DNA of 64,000 nt from Arenibacter latericius DSM 15913 (GTDB lineage Bacteria; Bacteroidota; Bacteroidia; Flavobacteriales; Flavobacteriaceae): assembly GCF_000424985.1 (NCBI RefSeq), contig NZ_AUKX01000002.1, positions 142,351 through 206,350 on the forward strand. The letters are read 5' to 3'. Positions 10,929-21,000 of the stretch are shown piece by piece; positions within the stretch are counted from its first letter, which is position 1; every line of letters starts with the position of its first letter. A program made the position numbers and the translations under genes. The notes beneath the pieces are model-generated. The model did no database searches. It saw nothing but the letters and a program-made list of their open reading frames with translations, and was not told the origin of the DNA.

Positions 10929-13900
10929 ATGAAGAACAAACTTTCTTTTAAAAAGAAAAGTGTAATCTCAAATGTCTGGTGTTTGGGGTTATTTTTTCTC
11001 TTATGTGGTTTTTCGGTGACAACAGCTTTTGGTCAACAAATAACTGTAAGTGGAACCGTTACTGCTGCTTCGGATAAAATGCCATTGCCAGGTGTTTCTA
11101 TTGTAGATGTTAACGAGCCTACTAATGGTGTTGTCACTGATTTTGATGGGAATTATCAAATAACTTTATCTAATAGTGATACAAGCTTAAGATTCAGTTA
11201 TATTGGTTTCAAGGCTGTGGAAGTACCCGTAAACAGTCAACAGGAGCTAAATGTTGAGATGAATGAAGATGTCGCTAGTTTAGATGAGGTGGTTGTTGTG
11301 GGCTATGGAACACAAAAGAGAGCTACTGTAACTGGATCTGTTTCATCTGTAAAAGGAGAAGAACTAGTGAAGTCTCCATCAGTAAACCTTTCTAATACCT
11401 TATCTGGTAGGGTGGCAGGATTGTTTGTTCAACAATCTGGTGCAGAGCCAGGTTTTGACAATGCAGCTATAAGGATTAGAGGAACTAATACTTATAACAA
11501 TACAGGTGCATTGGTTGTTGTAGATGGTATTCCAGATAGGGATGGTGGATTAAGTAGAATAAATCCCGCGGATATTGAAAACATTTCTGTCCTTAAGGAT
11601 GCTTCGGCGGCTATATATGGTGCGAGAGCGGCGAATGGGGTAATTTTAATTACCACTAAGCGAGGTAAGAGTGGGAAACCTCAAATTACTTATTCTTCTA
11701 ATCAAGGTTGGGCAAAGCCAACTATGACTCCAGAATTGGCAAATGCTCCACAATACGCCGAACTGAGAAATGAATTGGAAATATATAATCTTCCGGTAAA
11801 TGAATGGGCGGGTGCTACTGCAGGGTTTAACTCTTCTGGTACATATACTAGACCAGATGGATCTACCAGAAACGCAATTTATTCCCCAGAGGATATTGCG
11901 CTTTTTGCTAATGGTGAAGATCCGTGGGGACACCCAAATACAGATTGGTTTGACGAAACTTTTAAAAGGGGAGCGTCCCAAGAGAAACACACTATGCAAA
12001 TGACAGGTGGGAGTGATAATTTTAACTACTTCACATCTTTAGGATACTTAAAGCAGGATGCCTATTATAAGAATTCAGCTACTGGTTATGAACAATACGA
12101 TATCAGAGTAAATTTAGATGCTAAAATTACCGAAGGCATTAAACTTAGCCTAGGAGTATTGGGAAGAGAAGAATACAGACATTATCCTACTGAAAGTGCA
12201 GGAGCTATTTTTAGAATGCTTACTCGTGGGCGGCCAACCGAACCTGCTTTTTGGCCTAACGGTCTGCCGGGTCCAGATATTGAAAATGGACAAAATCCAG
12301 TTGTTATTACAACTAGTGAAACAGGATATGATAGAGAAAAGCGTGATTACTTTCAATCTAATGCTACCTTGGATATTGAAGTTCCATGGGTGAAAGGCTT
12401 GGCCGTTCAAACAACCGCAGCCATTGATAAAAGTTTTGCAAATAGAAAGGTATGGAGAACCCCGTGGTACTTATATACTTGGGACGGTAATTCTTTGGGA
12501 GGCGATGGTCTACCAGATTTAGTGAAAGGTAAGAGAGGTCCAGCGGAGCCAAACTTAACGCAATATTCTAGTAACACGCTAAACATTTTGTTAAGTGCTA
12601 ATGCTACTTATAAGCGAACTATAGGGGATCATAACTTCTTAGTTTTAGCAGGGGTTAGTAAGGAAACTACAGAATATGAAGGGTTTAATGCCTATAGAAG
12701 ATTTTTTATTTCGCCGGTAATTGATGATCTTTTTGCTGGGGGAGATTTACAAAAAGATAATGGAGGTTCTTCTGATAAAGCATCTCGATTGAACTACTTT
12801 GGTCGTGTTTCTTATGATTTCAAAGAAAAATACCTAATGGAATTCTTGTGGAGATATGATGGTTCGTACTTGTTCCCTGAGGAAACAAGATATGGGTTCT
12901 TCCCTGGTTTTTCTGCAGGGTGGGTAGTTACTAAAGAGAATTTTATAGCTGATAACTTAAATAATGAGTCTTTTCTTAATTTCTTGAAATTAAGGGGGTC
13001 ATGGGGGCAATTAGGTAATGATAAATTTAATGATGCAGATTTTCCTTCCAATCAATATTTAGCTACTTACGGTTTTGGAAGTTATGTTATAAATAATGCT
13101 GAGGTGACTACTATCAGTGAGTCTAAAGTTCCAAACCCAGCTATCACTTGGGAGGTTGCAACAAATATAAATGTTGGTTTAGATGCCAGATTTTTACAAA
13201 ATAAATTCAATCTTGAATTTGATTGGTTTTTAAATAAAAGAACGGATATTTTAACTACTCCGTCAGCATCACTACCAGCACTTTCTGGAATTACGCCCCC
13301 AAGGCAAAATTTTGGAGAGGTAGAGAATAAAGGATTCGACTTTATATTAGGGTATAACGGTTATGCAGGTGATTTTTCTTATAGCATAAGTCTTAATGGG
13401 GGATATGCTAAGAATAAAATTATCTTTAATGATGAAGCGGAAGGTTCGCCAGAATGGCAACGCGCAACAGGAAGGTCAATTCGCTCAAACTTAGTTTATG
13501 GATATGATGGAGTTTTTGCTACCCAAGAAGAAATTGATGCAGAAACTTTGGATTATACCGCACTTGTTAATAATCTTAGACCTGGAGACATGAAAATATT
13601 GGATTACGATGGTGATGGTAAAATTACTCCAGATGACAGATTTAGGACTGATAAGAATTCTAACCCTACATTTCAGGGAGGTATTAACTTAACTGCAAAT
13701 TATAAGAACTTCGATTTTAGTTTGCTTTTTCAAGGAGCTACAGGAGGTGAGGTATTTTTAAACTTTAACGAATCTGGGACTATAGGAAACTATCCATTAA
13801 GTATTTATAATAATAGATGGACAGTTAATAACCCTAGCAGTTCGCATCCGAGAATTACTAATCGTGCTGATCAGTACTATAGTAACGGGAATACGTATTG

Positions 13901-14126
13901 GAGACAAAACACCGATTATATGAGGTTAAAGAATATAGAACTGGGTTATAGCTTTCCGGAAGATATTATTGGTAAGATTGGTTTGGAACAATTTAGATTT
14001 TATATCAATGGATCAAATCTCTTTACTATTACAGATTCTTTGTTTGATCCCGAGGGGACTAGTGCAAATGGAAGAGATTACCCTAATTCAACAATTCTTA
14101 GCGCAGGATTTTCTGTAAGATTTTAA
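10929..14126 (+). CDS. SusC/RagA-type TonB-linked outer-membrane protein
   Basis: Outer-membrane importer that works with the SusD-like lipoprotein encoded next to it. The N-terminal signal ends near TTAFGQQ. A carboxypeptidase-like domain follows (VSGTVTAASDKMPLPGVSI, VVTDFDGNYQI), then the SusC signature LDEVVVVGYGTQKRATVTGS and the plug (VVVDGIPDRDGGLSRINPAD, LKDASAAIYGARAANGVI). The barrel ends in GRDYPNSTILSAGFSVRF. At 1065 residues it is a full-length member. The SusD gene starts 5 bases after the stop. The substrate, probably a glycan or peptide, is not readable; no glycoside hydrolase or ECF/anti-sigma pair lies nearby. Confidence 0.96.
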   Translation: MKNKLSFKKKSVISNVWCLGLFFLLCGFSVTTAFGQQITVSGTVTAASDKMPLPGVSIVDVNEPTNGVVTDFDGNYQITLSNSDTSLRFSYIGFKAVEVPVNSQQELNVEMNEDVASLDEVVVVGYGTQKRATVTGSVSSVKGEELVKSPSVNLSNTLSGRVAGLFVQQSGAEPGFDNAAIRIRGTNTYNNTGALVVVDGIPDRDGGLSRINPADIENISVLKDASAAIYGARAANGVILITTKRGKSGKPQITYSSNQGWAKPTMTPELANAPQYAELRNELEIYNLPVNEWAGATAGFNSSGTYTRPDGSTRNAIYSPEDIALFANGEDPWGHPNTDWFDETFKRGASQEKHTMQMTGGSDNFNYFTSLGYLKQDAYYKNSATGYEQYDIRVNLDAKITEGIKLSLGVLGREEYRHYPTESAGAIFRMLTRGRPTEPAFWPNGLPGPDIENGQNPVVITTSETGYDREKRDYFQSNATLDIEVPWVKGLAVQTTAAIDKSFANRKVWRTPWYLYTWDGNSLGGDGLPDLVKGKRGPAEPNLTQYSSNTLNILLSANATYKRTIGDHNFLVLAGVSKETTEYEGFNAYRRFFISPVIDDLFAGGDLQKDNGGSSDKASRLNYFGRVSYDFKEKYLMEFLWRYDGSYLFPEETRYGFFPGFSAGWVVTKENFIADNLNNESFLNFLKLRGSWGQLGNDKFNDADFPSNQYLATYGFGSYVINNAEVTTISESKVPNPAITWEVATNINVGLDARFLQNKFNLEFDWFLNKRTDILTTPSASLPALSGITPPRQNFGEVENKGFDFILGYNGYAGDFSYSISLNGGYAKNKIIFNDEAEGSPEWQRATGRSIRSNLVYGYDGVFATQEEIDAETLDYTALVNNLRPGDMKILDYDGDGKITPDDRFRTDKNSNPTFQGGINLTANYKNFDFSLLFQGATGGEVFLNFNESGTIGNYPLSIYNNRWTVNNPSSSHPRITNRADQYYSNGNTYWRQNTDYMRLKNIELGYSFPEDIIGKIGLEQFRFYINGSNLFTITDSLFDPEGTSANGRDYPNSTILSAGFSVRF

Positions 14127-14131
14127 AATAT

Positions 14132-16003
14132 ATGAAAGCTAAAACTATGAAACAGAGAAAAATAATATACGCATTGGCAATATCGGCATTTGCTTTTCTG
14201 GCAAGTTGTAACGATGACTTTGTTAATATCACCCCATTAAGTGAAGTATCCGAGGAAAGTGTATGGACAGATGAAGGGTTGGCTGCAGCAGCAGTTACAG
14301 GGGTGTATAATGGACTAGGAGCCGGTGGATTTGATGAGCAAATGTTGGCTTCGCTTTCAGATGAAGCAATTTTCACCCATACAGGTCGTGGGATAAATAC
14401 AGTAAACGAATCGCGTGCTAACTCTAATGATACGGGCTGGATAAATAATACTCATGAATGGAGTAATATGTATCGCTATATCAGAGCTGCAAATATTGCA
14501 ATTAAAAATTTAAATGAAGGAGGCTTAGAGAACACTGAATTAAGAGAGCGTTTGCTAGGAGAAGCATTGTATCTTAGAGCATACTATTACCATCAATTAG
14601 TTCGTTTTTATGGTGGAGTGCCATTGTCTGATGAGCCTTTTACATTAGATTCTGATTTTAATATTCCAAGGAATACCTTTGAGGAGTCCGTTAACTTTAT
14701 AGTGGCCGATTGTGATGCAGCCTTTGAATTGTTGGATGGGAAAAATATGGAATCCGGTAGAGCGAATGCTGCTACTGCACTAGCACTTAAATCACGTATT
14801 TTAGTGTATGCAGCAAGTGATTTATATGACAATTCTACGGCATCTGCTAATTCTTCCTTAATTGCAGGGTATTCTAATCCAGAATTGATTGGATATACTT
14901 CTGGCAGTCAACAAGAAAGATGGACAAGAGCTAGGAATGCTGCAAAAGCAGCATTGGATTACTCTAATGCAGGATATAAATTGGGTCTTTCTGCTCCGGT
15001 TTCGTTAGAAGAAGGGGAGCAAAACTATCTAAATATTTCATTGGCACGTAATGGAGGTGAAGCTGATATTATCTGGGAAAGACAGTATGTAGAATCAACC
15101 GGTCCTGGTAGGCAAATTGGACTTTTTAATGGGCCAAATGGTTATCATAACTGGGCTGGAAATACGCCAATTCAAAATTTAATTGATGCTTATGCTATGA
15201 GTGATGGGTCTGAATTTGATTGGGATGATCCAGATCATAGTAGTATGCCATATGAAAACAGGGAGCCTAGGTTCTATGCTTCAATCTTATATGATGGTGC
15301 AGACTGGAAACCGAGACCAGCTGATGCGGCAGATAGAGATCCAGCAAATCAAATACAAACTGGACAGTATGATATTATAGGAACTGATGGTAATGTAACT
15401 ACCCATTTTGGTTTAGATACAAGACAAGGGCCTATTGAAGATTGGAATGGTACTAGAACTGGATATTATTTTAAGAAGTTTATAGAGCCAGATCCTGCAT
15501 TCGTAGATCAAACTGATTTTCAAACTATTCCTTGGCCATTCTTTAGGCAAACTGAGTTAGTGTTGAATTATGTAGAAGCAGTTTTAGAAGCAGATGGGGA
15601 TGAGGCTGAAGCAAAAGCATGGTTAGATAAAATACGTTTCCGGGTTGGATTGCCAGCGGTTACAGAGTCTGGCGAAGACCTAAAGGAATTATATAGAAAC
15701 GAAAGGAGATTAGAGTTGGCCTTTGAGGAACATAGATACCATGATGCTAGGCGTTGGATGATTGCGCCTACTACATTAGGGGCTCCAGCAGGAATAATTC
15801 AAATTACAGGAACTTTAAAACCGGGTGCACAGGTTACTAAGTACAAATATGACCCTGATAATTACAATTATTCGTATGTTCCAGGGATTGTGGATCCTGG
15901 GTTTGAAAATAGATTATGGTTAGATAAATCTTATTTTAGACCTATAAATAATAACGAATTGAAATCTAATACTAGTTTGGTTCAAAACCCGGGCTATGAA
16001 TAG
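14132..16003 (+). CDS. RagB/SusD-family surface lipoprotein
   Basis: Substrate-capturing lid protein of the SusCD importer. The lipoprotein signal MKQRKIIYALAISAFAFLAS ends at Cys (LASC); the annotated ATG precedes this by five codons, and either start is possible. The family's TPR-like core is recognisable: MYRYIRAANIAIKNLN, LLGEALYLRAYYYHQLVRFY, GGVPLSDEPF, FRQTELVLNYVEA, YRNERRLELAFEEHRYHDAR. The length of 623 residues is within the usual range. It follows susC by 5 bases and is closed by a terminator. Confidence 0.96.
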   Translation: MKAKTMKQRKIIYALAISAFAFLASCNDDFVNITPLSEVSEESVWTDEGLAAAAVTGVYNGLGAGGFDEQMLASLSDEAIFTHTGRGINTVNESRANSNDTGWINNTHEWSNMYRYIRAANIAIKNLNEGGLENTELRERLLGEALYLRAYYYHQLVRFYGGVPLSDEPFTLDSDFNIPRNTFEESVNFIVADCDAAFELLDGKNMESGRANAATALALKSRILVYAASDLYDNSTASANSSLIAGYSNPELIGYTSGSQQERWTRARNAAKAALDYSNAGYKLGLSAPVSLEEGEQNYLNISLARNGGEADIIWERQYVESTGPGRQIGLFNGPNGYHNWAGNTPIQNLIDAYAMSDGSEFDWDDPDHSSMPYENREPRFYASILYDGADWKPRPADAADRDPANQIQTGQYDIIGTDGNVTTHFGLDTRQGPIEDWNGTRTGYYFKKFIEPDPAFVDQTDFQTIPWPFFRQTELVLNYVEAVLEADGDEAEAKAWLDKIRFRVGLPAVTESGEDLKELYRNERRLELAFEEHRYHDARRWMIAPTTLGAPAGIIQITGTLKPGAQVTKYKYDPDNYNYSYVPGIVDPGFENRLWLDKSYFRPINNNELKSNTSLVQNPGYE

Positions 16004-16019
16004 AATAACCTAATATCGT

Positions 16020-16061
16020 AAAAAGACCCAATAGCTATAAAATGAAGTTGGGTCTTTTTTT
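16020..16061 (+). terminator. terminator of the SusC/SusD operon
   Basis: AAAAGACCCAA pairs with TTGGGTCTTTT and is followed by a T run. It separates susD from the FG-GAP gene, which may therefore have its own promoter. Confidence 0.88.
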
Positions 16062-16179
16062 ATATCCATAAATTCAGCTAATTTACGTCATTGTAACTAT
16101 CCATTAAGCTGCGTTAAATTAAACAGTAACGAATGGAGGTTTTATTAAGTTTTAATAAGGAGTGTTTAAACAGTTTTTA

Positions 16180-19100
16180 ATGAAGAATTTTACAATACCT
16201 ATCATATTATTTGCAATGCTCGTTAGCAGTTGTGGTGAAGAGTATAATTTGTCCGGTTTGAATTCCGAAGAGGAATCTATTTTTACCAAACTTAGTATGG
16301 CAGAGACCGGAATAGACTTTTCTAATGATCTCGATGAGGACATGAGATTCAATGGGTTGCAATATGAGTATTATTATAATGGTAGTGGCTTAGCTGTAGC
16401 TGACTTTAATAATGATGGGTTAAAGGACCTATTTTTTGTGTCTACCCTAAAGCAACACAAGCTATTTTTGAATAGAGGAGATCTTCAATTTGAAGATGTT
16501 TCTGATATGACGGGGATTTTGTATCGGCAGAAGTTTTCTGGTGGGATTACTATTGTAGATATAAATAATGACGGTTGGATGGATATTTATATTTCTAATT
16601 CCGGCAAATTTAACGATCCTGAGAAAAGAAAGAACGAGTTGTATATTAATATGGGTGCAGATAATAAAAGTGGCATTCCCACATTTACAGAGCAGAGCGT
16701 CAAATATGGCTTGGATCTCTCTGATTGTTCTACACAGGCTGTGTTCTTTGATTATGATAATGATGGTGACTTAGATTTATTTCTTTTAAACCATTCGCCA
16801 ACTCCATACCCAACAGGGGTTTCTTTAGCAGAATTGATGACTATGGATGGTGGTGTGGCTAATGATAGATTACTAAGAAATGATAATAATTTCTTTACAG
16901 ATGTTAGTAAAGAGGCTGGTATAGCTCAAAATCGGTTGGAGTACGGTTTAGGTGTGGCAGTTGGAGATGTAAATAATGATGGATGGCCAGACATTTACAT
17001 TTCTAATGATTATTCTGGAAAGGATCATTTGTACATTAATAATGGTGATGGTACATTTTCTGATAGAATTCATGATGCTATGAACCATATCTCATTCTTT
17101 GCTATGGGTAATGATATTGCAGACATCAATAATGATGGTTGGTTAGATATTATGACTGTAGATATGATGGGTGATAATAGCTATGATCAGAAGACAAGTA
17201 TGAGTGGTATGAATCCAAAAAGCTTTCATGAATCGGTAGATATTGGGTTGCATCATCAATACATGTATAATACGCTACAATTAAATTCTGGGTTTTTAGA
17301 GGATAATGTTCCCGTCTTTTCAGATATCGCGCAGTTAACTGGTACTTCAAGTACCGACTGGAGTTGGGGTCCCTTATTTTTTGATATGGATAATGATGGG
17401 CACAAAGACCTTTTTGTGTCCAATGGAATAAAACGTGATTTTAGAAATAACGATTTTGTAAATTATGTTAACAAGAAGCAGGATTCCATTTTCAAGGCCA
17501 AATCTTTCGACCCTAAAAAATATATTACCGATGTCTTGGATAAGATGCCAAGTAGAAAGAAAGAAAATTATTTTTATAGAAATAGAGGGAATCTGGATTT
17601 TGTCAATATGAATAGAGCATGGGGTGATGGTAGTGTTACAAGTTCTAATGGAGCAGTATATGCAGATTTGGATAATGATGGCGATTTAGAAATTATAGTG
17701 AATAATTCAGATGATAAGGCTTATATTCTTAAGAATAATTCTAGGGAGTTAGGGCTAGGTCGTTATATTGCTTTTAAACTAAATGGCCCTTCAAGTAATA
17801 TAGATGGGATTGGGACAAGAGTTATTGTTACCACAGAAGAAGGAAGCCAAGTGCAAGAGCTGTATTTTACTAGAGGATTTATGTCTGCAATGGGCCGTCA
17901 GCTTCATTTTGGTTTGGGTGCAGCAAAAGAGGTTAAAGTAGAAGTTATATGGCCAGATAATAAACGACAGCTGATTAAGAATGTTAAGGCAGATCAATTG
18001 TTAACATTGAACTATAGTGATGCTAAGAAAGTTCCTTCTAGTACCGATTTACCGCTAAATATTTTCGAGTTGAGTGAAATAACGGGAATTGATTATCATC
18101 ATGTTGAAAATGATTTTGATGATTTTGAAAGGGAGAGTTTGCTTCCTCATAAAATGTCTGACGAAGGACCGGCTATTGCAGTTGGTGATATAAATGGGGA
18201 TGGTTTAGATGATATTCATATAGGAGGTGCACTTGGTAGCCCTGGGATTATTTATATACAGCAGAAAGATGGAAGCTTTATAGAAACTAATAAGGAGCTA
18301 ATGATGAAGGATTCTGTGTATGAAGACGTGGCTTCTTTGTTCATAGATGTGGATGGAGATAATGATTTGGACTTATATGTGGTAAGCGGTGGAAACGAAA
18401 ATGATGAAGGGTCTCCACTTTTATTGGATAGGATTTATATAAATAATGGGAGTGGGCAATTTCAATATGACCCCAATGCCCTACCTAAAATTGCTATTAG
18501 TGGTTCTATTGTTAAAGCGGTAGATTATGATAATGATGGAGATTTAGATCTCTTCATCGGTGGTAGACAGGTTCCAGGAGAGTATCCAAAGGCTCCTAAG
18601 AGCTATTTATTACAAAATAATAGCGAGAATGGTAAAGTTGTTTTCAGTGAGGTTAAAGATGTCTTTGGAGAAGTAAACCCAAATTTAGGAATGGTAACGG
18701 ATGCATTATGGGTAGATCTGAATAAGGATGGTAATATGGATTTAGTGGTAACCGGAGAATGGATGCCTATACGTGTTTTTGAAAATGATGGTAAGGGTGC
18801 TTTCATAGAAAAAACTGAAGAATATGGATTTAATGAGACCAATGGGTGGTGGTATAGTTTAGCTGCTTACGATTTTGATAACGACGGCGACTTAGATATA
18901 GTTGCTGGGAACCTCGGATTAAACTATAAATATAAAGCAGAGAAAGACGCTCCTTTTGAAGTTTATGGAAGTGATTTTGATGAATCTGGCACTAATGATA
19001 TTGTTTTAGGATTCTATGACGATGAGAAATTAGTTCCTGTAAGAGGGAGGCAATGTTCTTCTGAGCAGATGCCTTTCATTAAAAAGAAATTCCCAACATA

Positions 19101-19560
19101 TGATTCGTTTGGTAAAGCAACAATCGATGATATTTTTGATGAAAATCAATTGGAAAATTCTACCCATTTAAAAGCGTACACTTTTGCTACTTCTTATTTT
19201 GAAAATAAGGGAGGTCATTTTGAAATACGTAAACTAGACAATCTAGCACAATTATCATCTGTTAATCAAATCTTAGTGGATGATTTCAATGGAAATGGGC
19301 ATAAAGATTTAGTGATGGTGGGTAATTTATATGGGTCAGAAGTGGAGACACCAAGAAATGATGCCTCTTATGGAATGTATCTAGAAGGTGACGGTAAAGG
19401 AAATTTCAAAGCTATACCTACCTGGGAAAGTGGCTTAATGGTAAAGGGTGATGTAAAAAATGCTAGAACTATTATGGTAAATGGAAAGAGGCATATAATT
19501 TTAGCGAAGAATGATGATCGAGTGGAAGTGGTAGGTGTCAAATCATTAGCGAGAAATTAA
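16180..19560 (+). CDS. FG-GAP/VCBS repeat lipoprotein with ASPIC/UnbV domain
   Basis: Large exported lipoprotein, 1126 residues from the ATG at 16180. That start gives the signal MKNFTIPIILFAMLVSSC; an in-frame GTG at 16162 overlaps the AAGGAG at 16157-16162, so it is less likely. About thirteen calcium-binding type repeats are visible (for example DFNNDGLKDL, DINNDGWMDI, DYDNDGDLDL), suggesting a seven-bladed beta-propeller surface. Residues about 527-613 form an ASPIC/UnbV segment (GIGTRVIVTTEEGSQVQELY, MGRQLHFGLGAAKEVKVEVI). Such proteins often sit beside SusCD pairs in Flavobacteria; ligand binding at the cell surface is the likely role, but no enzyme activity can be read. Confidence 0.9.
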   Translation: MKNFTIPIILFAMLVSSCGEEYNLSGLNSEEESIFTKLSMAETGIDFSNDLDEDMRFNGLQYEYYYNGSGLAVADFNNDGLKDLFFVSTLKQHKLFLNRGDLQFEDVSDMTGILYRQKFSGGITIVDINNDGWMDIYISNSGKFNDPEKRKNELYINMGADNKSGIPTFTEQSVKYGLDLSDCSTQAVFFDYDNDGDLDLFLLNHSPTPYPTGVSLAELMTMDGGVANDRLLRNDNNFFTDVSKEAGIAQNRLEYGLGVAVGDVNNDGWPDIYISNDYSGKDHLYINNGDGTFSDRIHDAMNHISFFAMGNDIADINNDGWLDIMTVDMMGDNSYDQKTSMSGMNPKSFHESVDIGLHHQYMYNTLQLNSGFLEDNVPVFSDIAQLTGTSSTDWSWGPLFFDMDNDGHKDLFVSNGIKRDFRNNDFVNYVNKKQDSIFKAKSFDPKKYITDVLDKMPSRKKENYFYRNRGNLDFVNMNRAWGDGSVTSSNGAVYADLDNDGDLEIIVNNSDDKAYILKNNSRELGLGRYIAFKLNGPSSNIDGIGTRVIVTTEEGSQVQELYFTRGFMSAMGRQLHFGLGAAKEVKVEVIWPDNKRQLIKNVKADQLLTLNYSDAKKVPSSTDLPLNIFELSEITGIDYHHVENDFDDFERESLLPHKMSDEGPAIAVGDINGDGLDDIHIGGALGSPGIIYIQQKDGSFIETNKELMMKDSVYEDVASLFIDVDGDNDLDLYVVSGGNENDEGSPLLLDRIYINNGSGQFQYDPNALPKIAISGSIVKAVDYDNDGDLDLFIGGRQVPGEYPKAPKSYLLQNNSENGKVVFSEVKDVFGEVNPNLGMVTDALWVDLNKDGNMDLVVTGEWMPIRVFENDGKGAFIEKTEEYGFNETNGWWYSLAAYDFDNDGDLDIVAGNLGLNYKYKAEKDAPFEVYGSDFDESGTNDIVLGFYDDEKLVPVRGRQCSSEQMPFIKKKFPTYDSFGKATIDDIFDENQLENSTHLKAYTFATSYFENKGGHFEIRKLDNLAQLSSVNQILVDDFNGNGHKDLVMVGNLYGSEVETPRNDASYGMYLEGDGKGNFKAIPTWESGLMVKGDVKNARTIMVNGKRHIILAKNDDRVEVVGVKSLARN

Positions 19561-19692
19561 TTAATATTTATAATTATTGCTTGGACCACTTCATTTGACG
19601 ATTTTTAAAGAAACTCATCTTGGGAATCACTAAGAATAAGTCCATGAATGGACCCGAAAAAGGATGGGGAATGTGTAATAGCTACGATTTCG

Positions 19693-19706
19693 TCTGACAG
19701 TTAAGA
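19693..19706 (+). repeat. left terminal inverted repeat of the IS481 element
   Basis: TCTGACAGTTAAGA is an exact inverted match to 20955-20968. Confidence 0.88.
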
Positions 19707-19712
19707 GTTTTT

Positions 19713-20903
19713 TTAGGCATTTTGACTCTTGGAATAATTTTGGTTTAGGGGCTCGTTTGGAGCCCCTTGACCATTCCAGTCGTCGGACAGGTTATTCCTG
19801 ACAGGTTGATCTCCACCAGAGCCTGTTTCCGCTTTACCTGCCTCTAATAAAGGTACAATTTTATCGGATTGTAAATCCAACATTTTTTCATCAGCCAAAT
19901 ATTTGCTGTCCAGTAGGGTCTGCATCGGTGTTTTTCCAAAACAGTGCTTTCCTGTGTGGGTTCTTTCATTATTGTAATACTGCAACCAGCCATCCAGATC
20001 TACCTGTATTTCTTCAATGGAAGAATAGATTTTCTTTCTAAATGCTACTGCGTAAAACTCATCTTGGATGGTTCTGTGGAACCGCTCACAGATTCCGTTG
20101 GTCTGTGGGCTTTTAGCCTTGGTCCTTGTATGGTCGATATCTTCAATGGCCATGTAAAGTTGGTATTCATGGTGTTCTCTGTTGCCACAGTATTCGGTCC
20201 CTCTATCTGTTAATATCCTTAGTAGTCTCAGGTCCTGTTCTTCATAGAAAGGTAGTACCCGGTCATTTAGCATATCCGCAGCCACCAGTGCGTTTTTGCG
20301 GTCGTAGAGTTTAGCATGGGCCACCTTGCAATACGTATCAATAAAGGTTTGTTGGTAGATTCTTCCAACCCCTTTGATGGTTCCCACATAATAGGTGTCC
20401 TGGGCTCCCAGGTAGCCAGGATGGTGCGTTTCTATCTCCCCATGTGCTTTCTTCTCTTCCTTGGCCTTTTCTAGAGCAGTAAGCTGGGATTCTGTGAGGA
20501 CCAATCCATCTTGCGCCATTCTGGCTTCCAAATATTTCAGCCTCTTTCTAAAAGTCTCCAGATCGTTGCGAAGCCAAACACATCGCACACCCGCTGGTGA
20601 AATGAAGATACCTTTCTTTTTAAGCTCGTTGGAAGCACGGAGTTGTCCATAGGCAGGAAATTCAAAAGCGATTTGCACTACAGCTTTTTCCACTTCTTCC
20701 TCAATTCGATTCTTGAGGTTTGGCTTCCTTCTATTGAGTTCTCGAAGTGCTAACTCACCTCCTTGGTCATAGAGCTCTTTGAAACGATAAAAGCTATCTC
20801 TGCTATAACCAAAAAGTTTACAAGCCTGGGATACGTTGCCCAATTGTTCTGCTAACTGTAATAAACCTACCTTAGATTTAATTACCTTTGTTTCTGTATT
20901 CAT
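19713..20903 (-). CDS. IS481-family transposase
   Basis: DDE transposase that cuts and joins the element ends. An N-terminal helix-turn-helix (LGNVSQACKLFGYSRDSFYR) is followed by a second winged region (YGQLRASNELKKKGIFISPA). The integrase core has its first Asp in GAQDTYYVG, the second in ILTDRGTEYCG and the Glu in NGICERFHRTIQDEFY. YYNNERTHTGKHCFGKTPMQ closes the core. At 396 residues it is complete and has no frameshift, so the element could still be active. The ATG is only 65 bases inside the right end, and a third copy of the end motif abuts it. Confidence 0.95.
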   Translation of the reverse strand: MNTETKVIKSKVGLLQLAEQLGNVSQACKLFGYSRDSFYRFKELYDQGGELALRELNRRKPNLKNRIEEEVEKAVVQIAFEFPAYGQLRASNELKKKGIFISPAGVRCVWLRNDLETFRKRLKYLEARMAQDGLVLTESQLTALEKAKEEKKAHGEIETHHPGYLGAQDTYYVGTIKGVGRIYQQTFIDTYCKVAHAKLYDRKNALVAADMLNDRVLPFYEEQDLRLLRILTDRGTEYCGNREHHEYQLYMAIEDIDHTRTKAKSPQTNGICERFHRTIQDEFYAVAFRKKIYSSIEEIQVDLDGWLQYYNNERTHTGKHCFGKTPMQTLLDSKYLADEKMLDLQSDKIVPLLEAGKAETGSGGDQPVRNNLSDDWNGQGAPNEPLNQNYSKSQNA

Positions 20904-20919
20904 TCTGACAGTTTTAAGG
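20904..20919 (+). repeat. internal third copy of the IS end motif
   Basis: TCTGACAGTTTTAAGG repeats the left end motif (10 of 10 leading bases) immediately upstream of the transposase start codon, in the same orientation as the left terminal repeat. It could be a transposase binding site for self-repression. Confidence 0.6.
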
Positions 20920-20954
20920 ATTAATATTTGTTGTTTTCACTCTTTAAATATAAT

Positions 20955-20968
20955 TCTTAACTGTCAGA
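20955..20968 (-). repeat. right terminal inverted repeat of the IS481 element
   Basis: TCTTAACTGTCAGA is the exact complement of the left end. Confidence 0.88.
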
Positions 20969-21000
20969 TTTTATCGTGGTTACTTCACTTTAGTGAAAAG

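Larger units (their letters stand above)
19693..20968 (-). mobile_element. IS481-family insertion sequence
   Basis: A 1276-bp element bounded by perfect 14-bp inverted ends: TCTGACAGTTAAGA at 19693-19706 and its complement at 20955-20968. It contains one transposase gene on the minus strand. No target duplication is visible: the flanks GATTTCG (left) and TTTTATCG (right) do not match. That fits an adjacent deletion or a recombined copy, though an unrecognised boundary remains possible. The right end lies 32 bases from the stop of the truncated SIR2-Argonaute gene. Confidence 0.87.

Noticed and set aside
19561..19692. Possible surviving PIWI tail on the far side of the IS element
   Set aside because: The three minus-strand frames give only short peptides (up to about 28 residues before a stop) with no recognisable PIWI strand or C-terminus.
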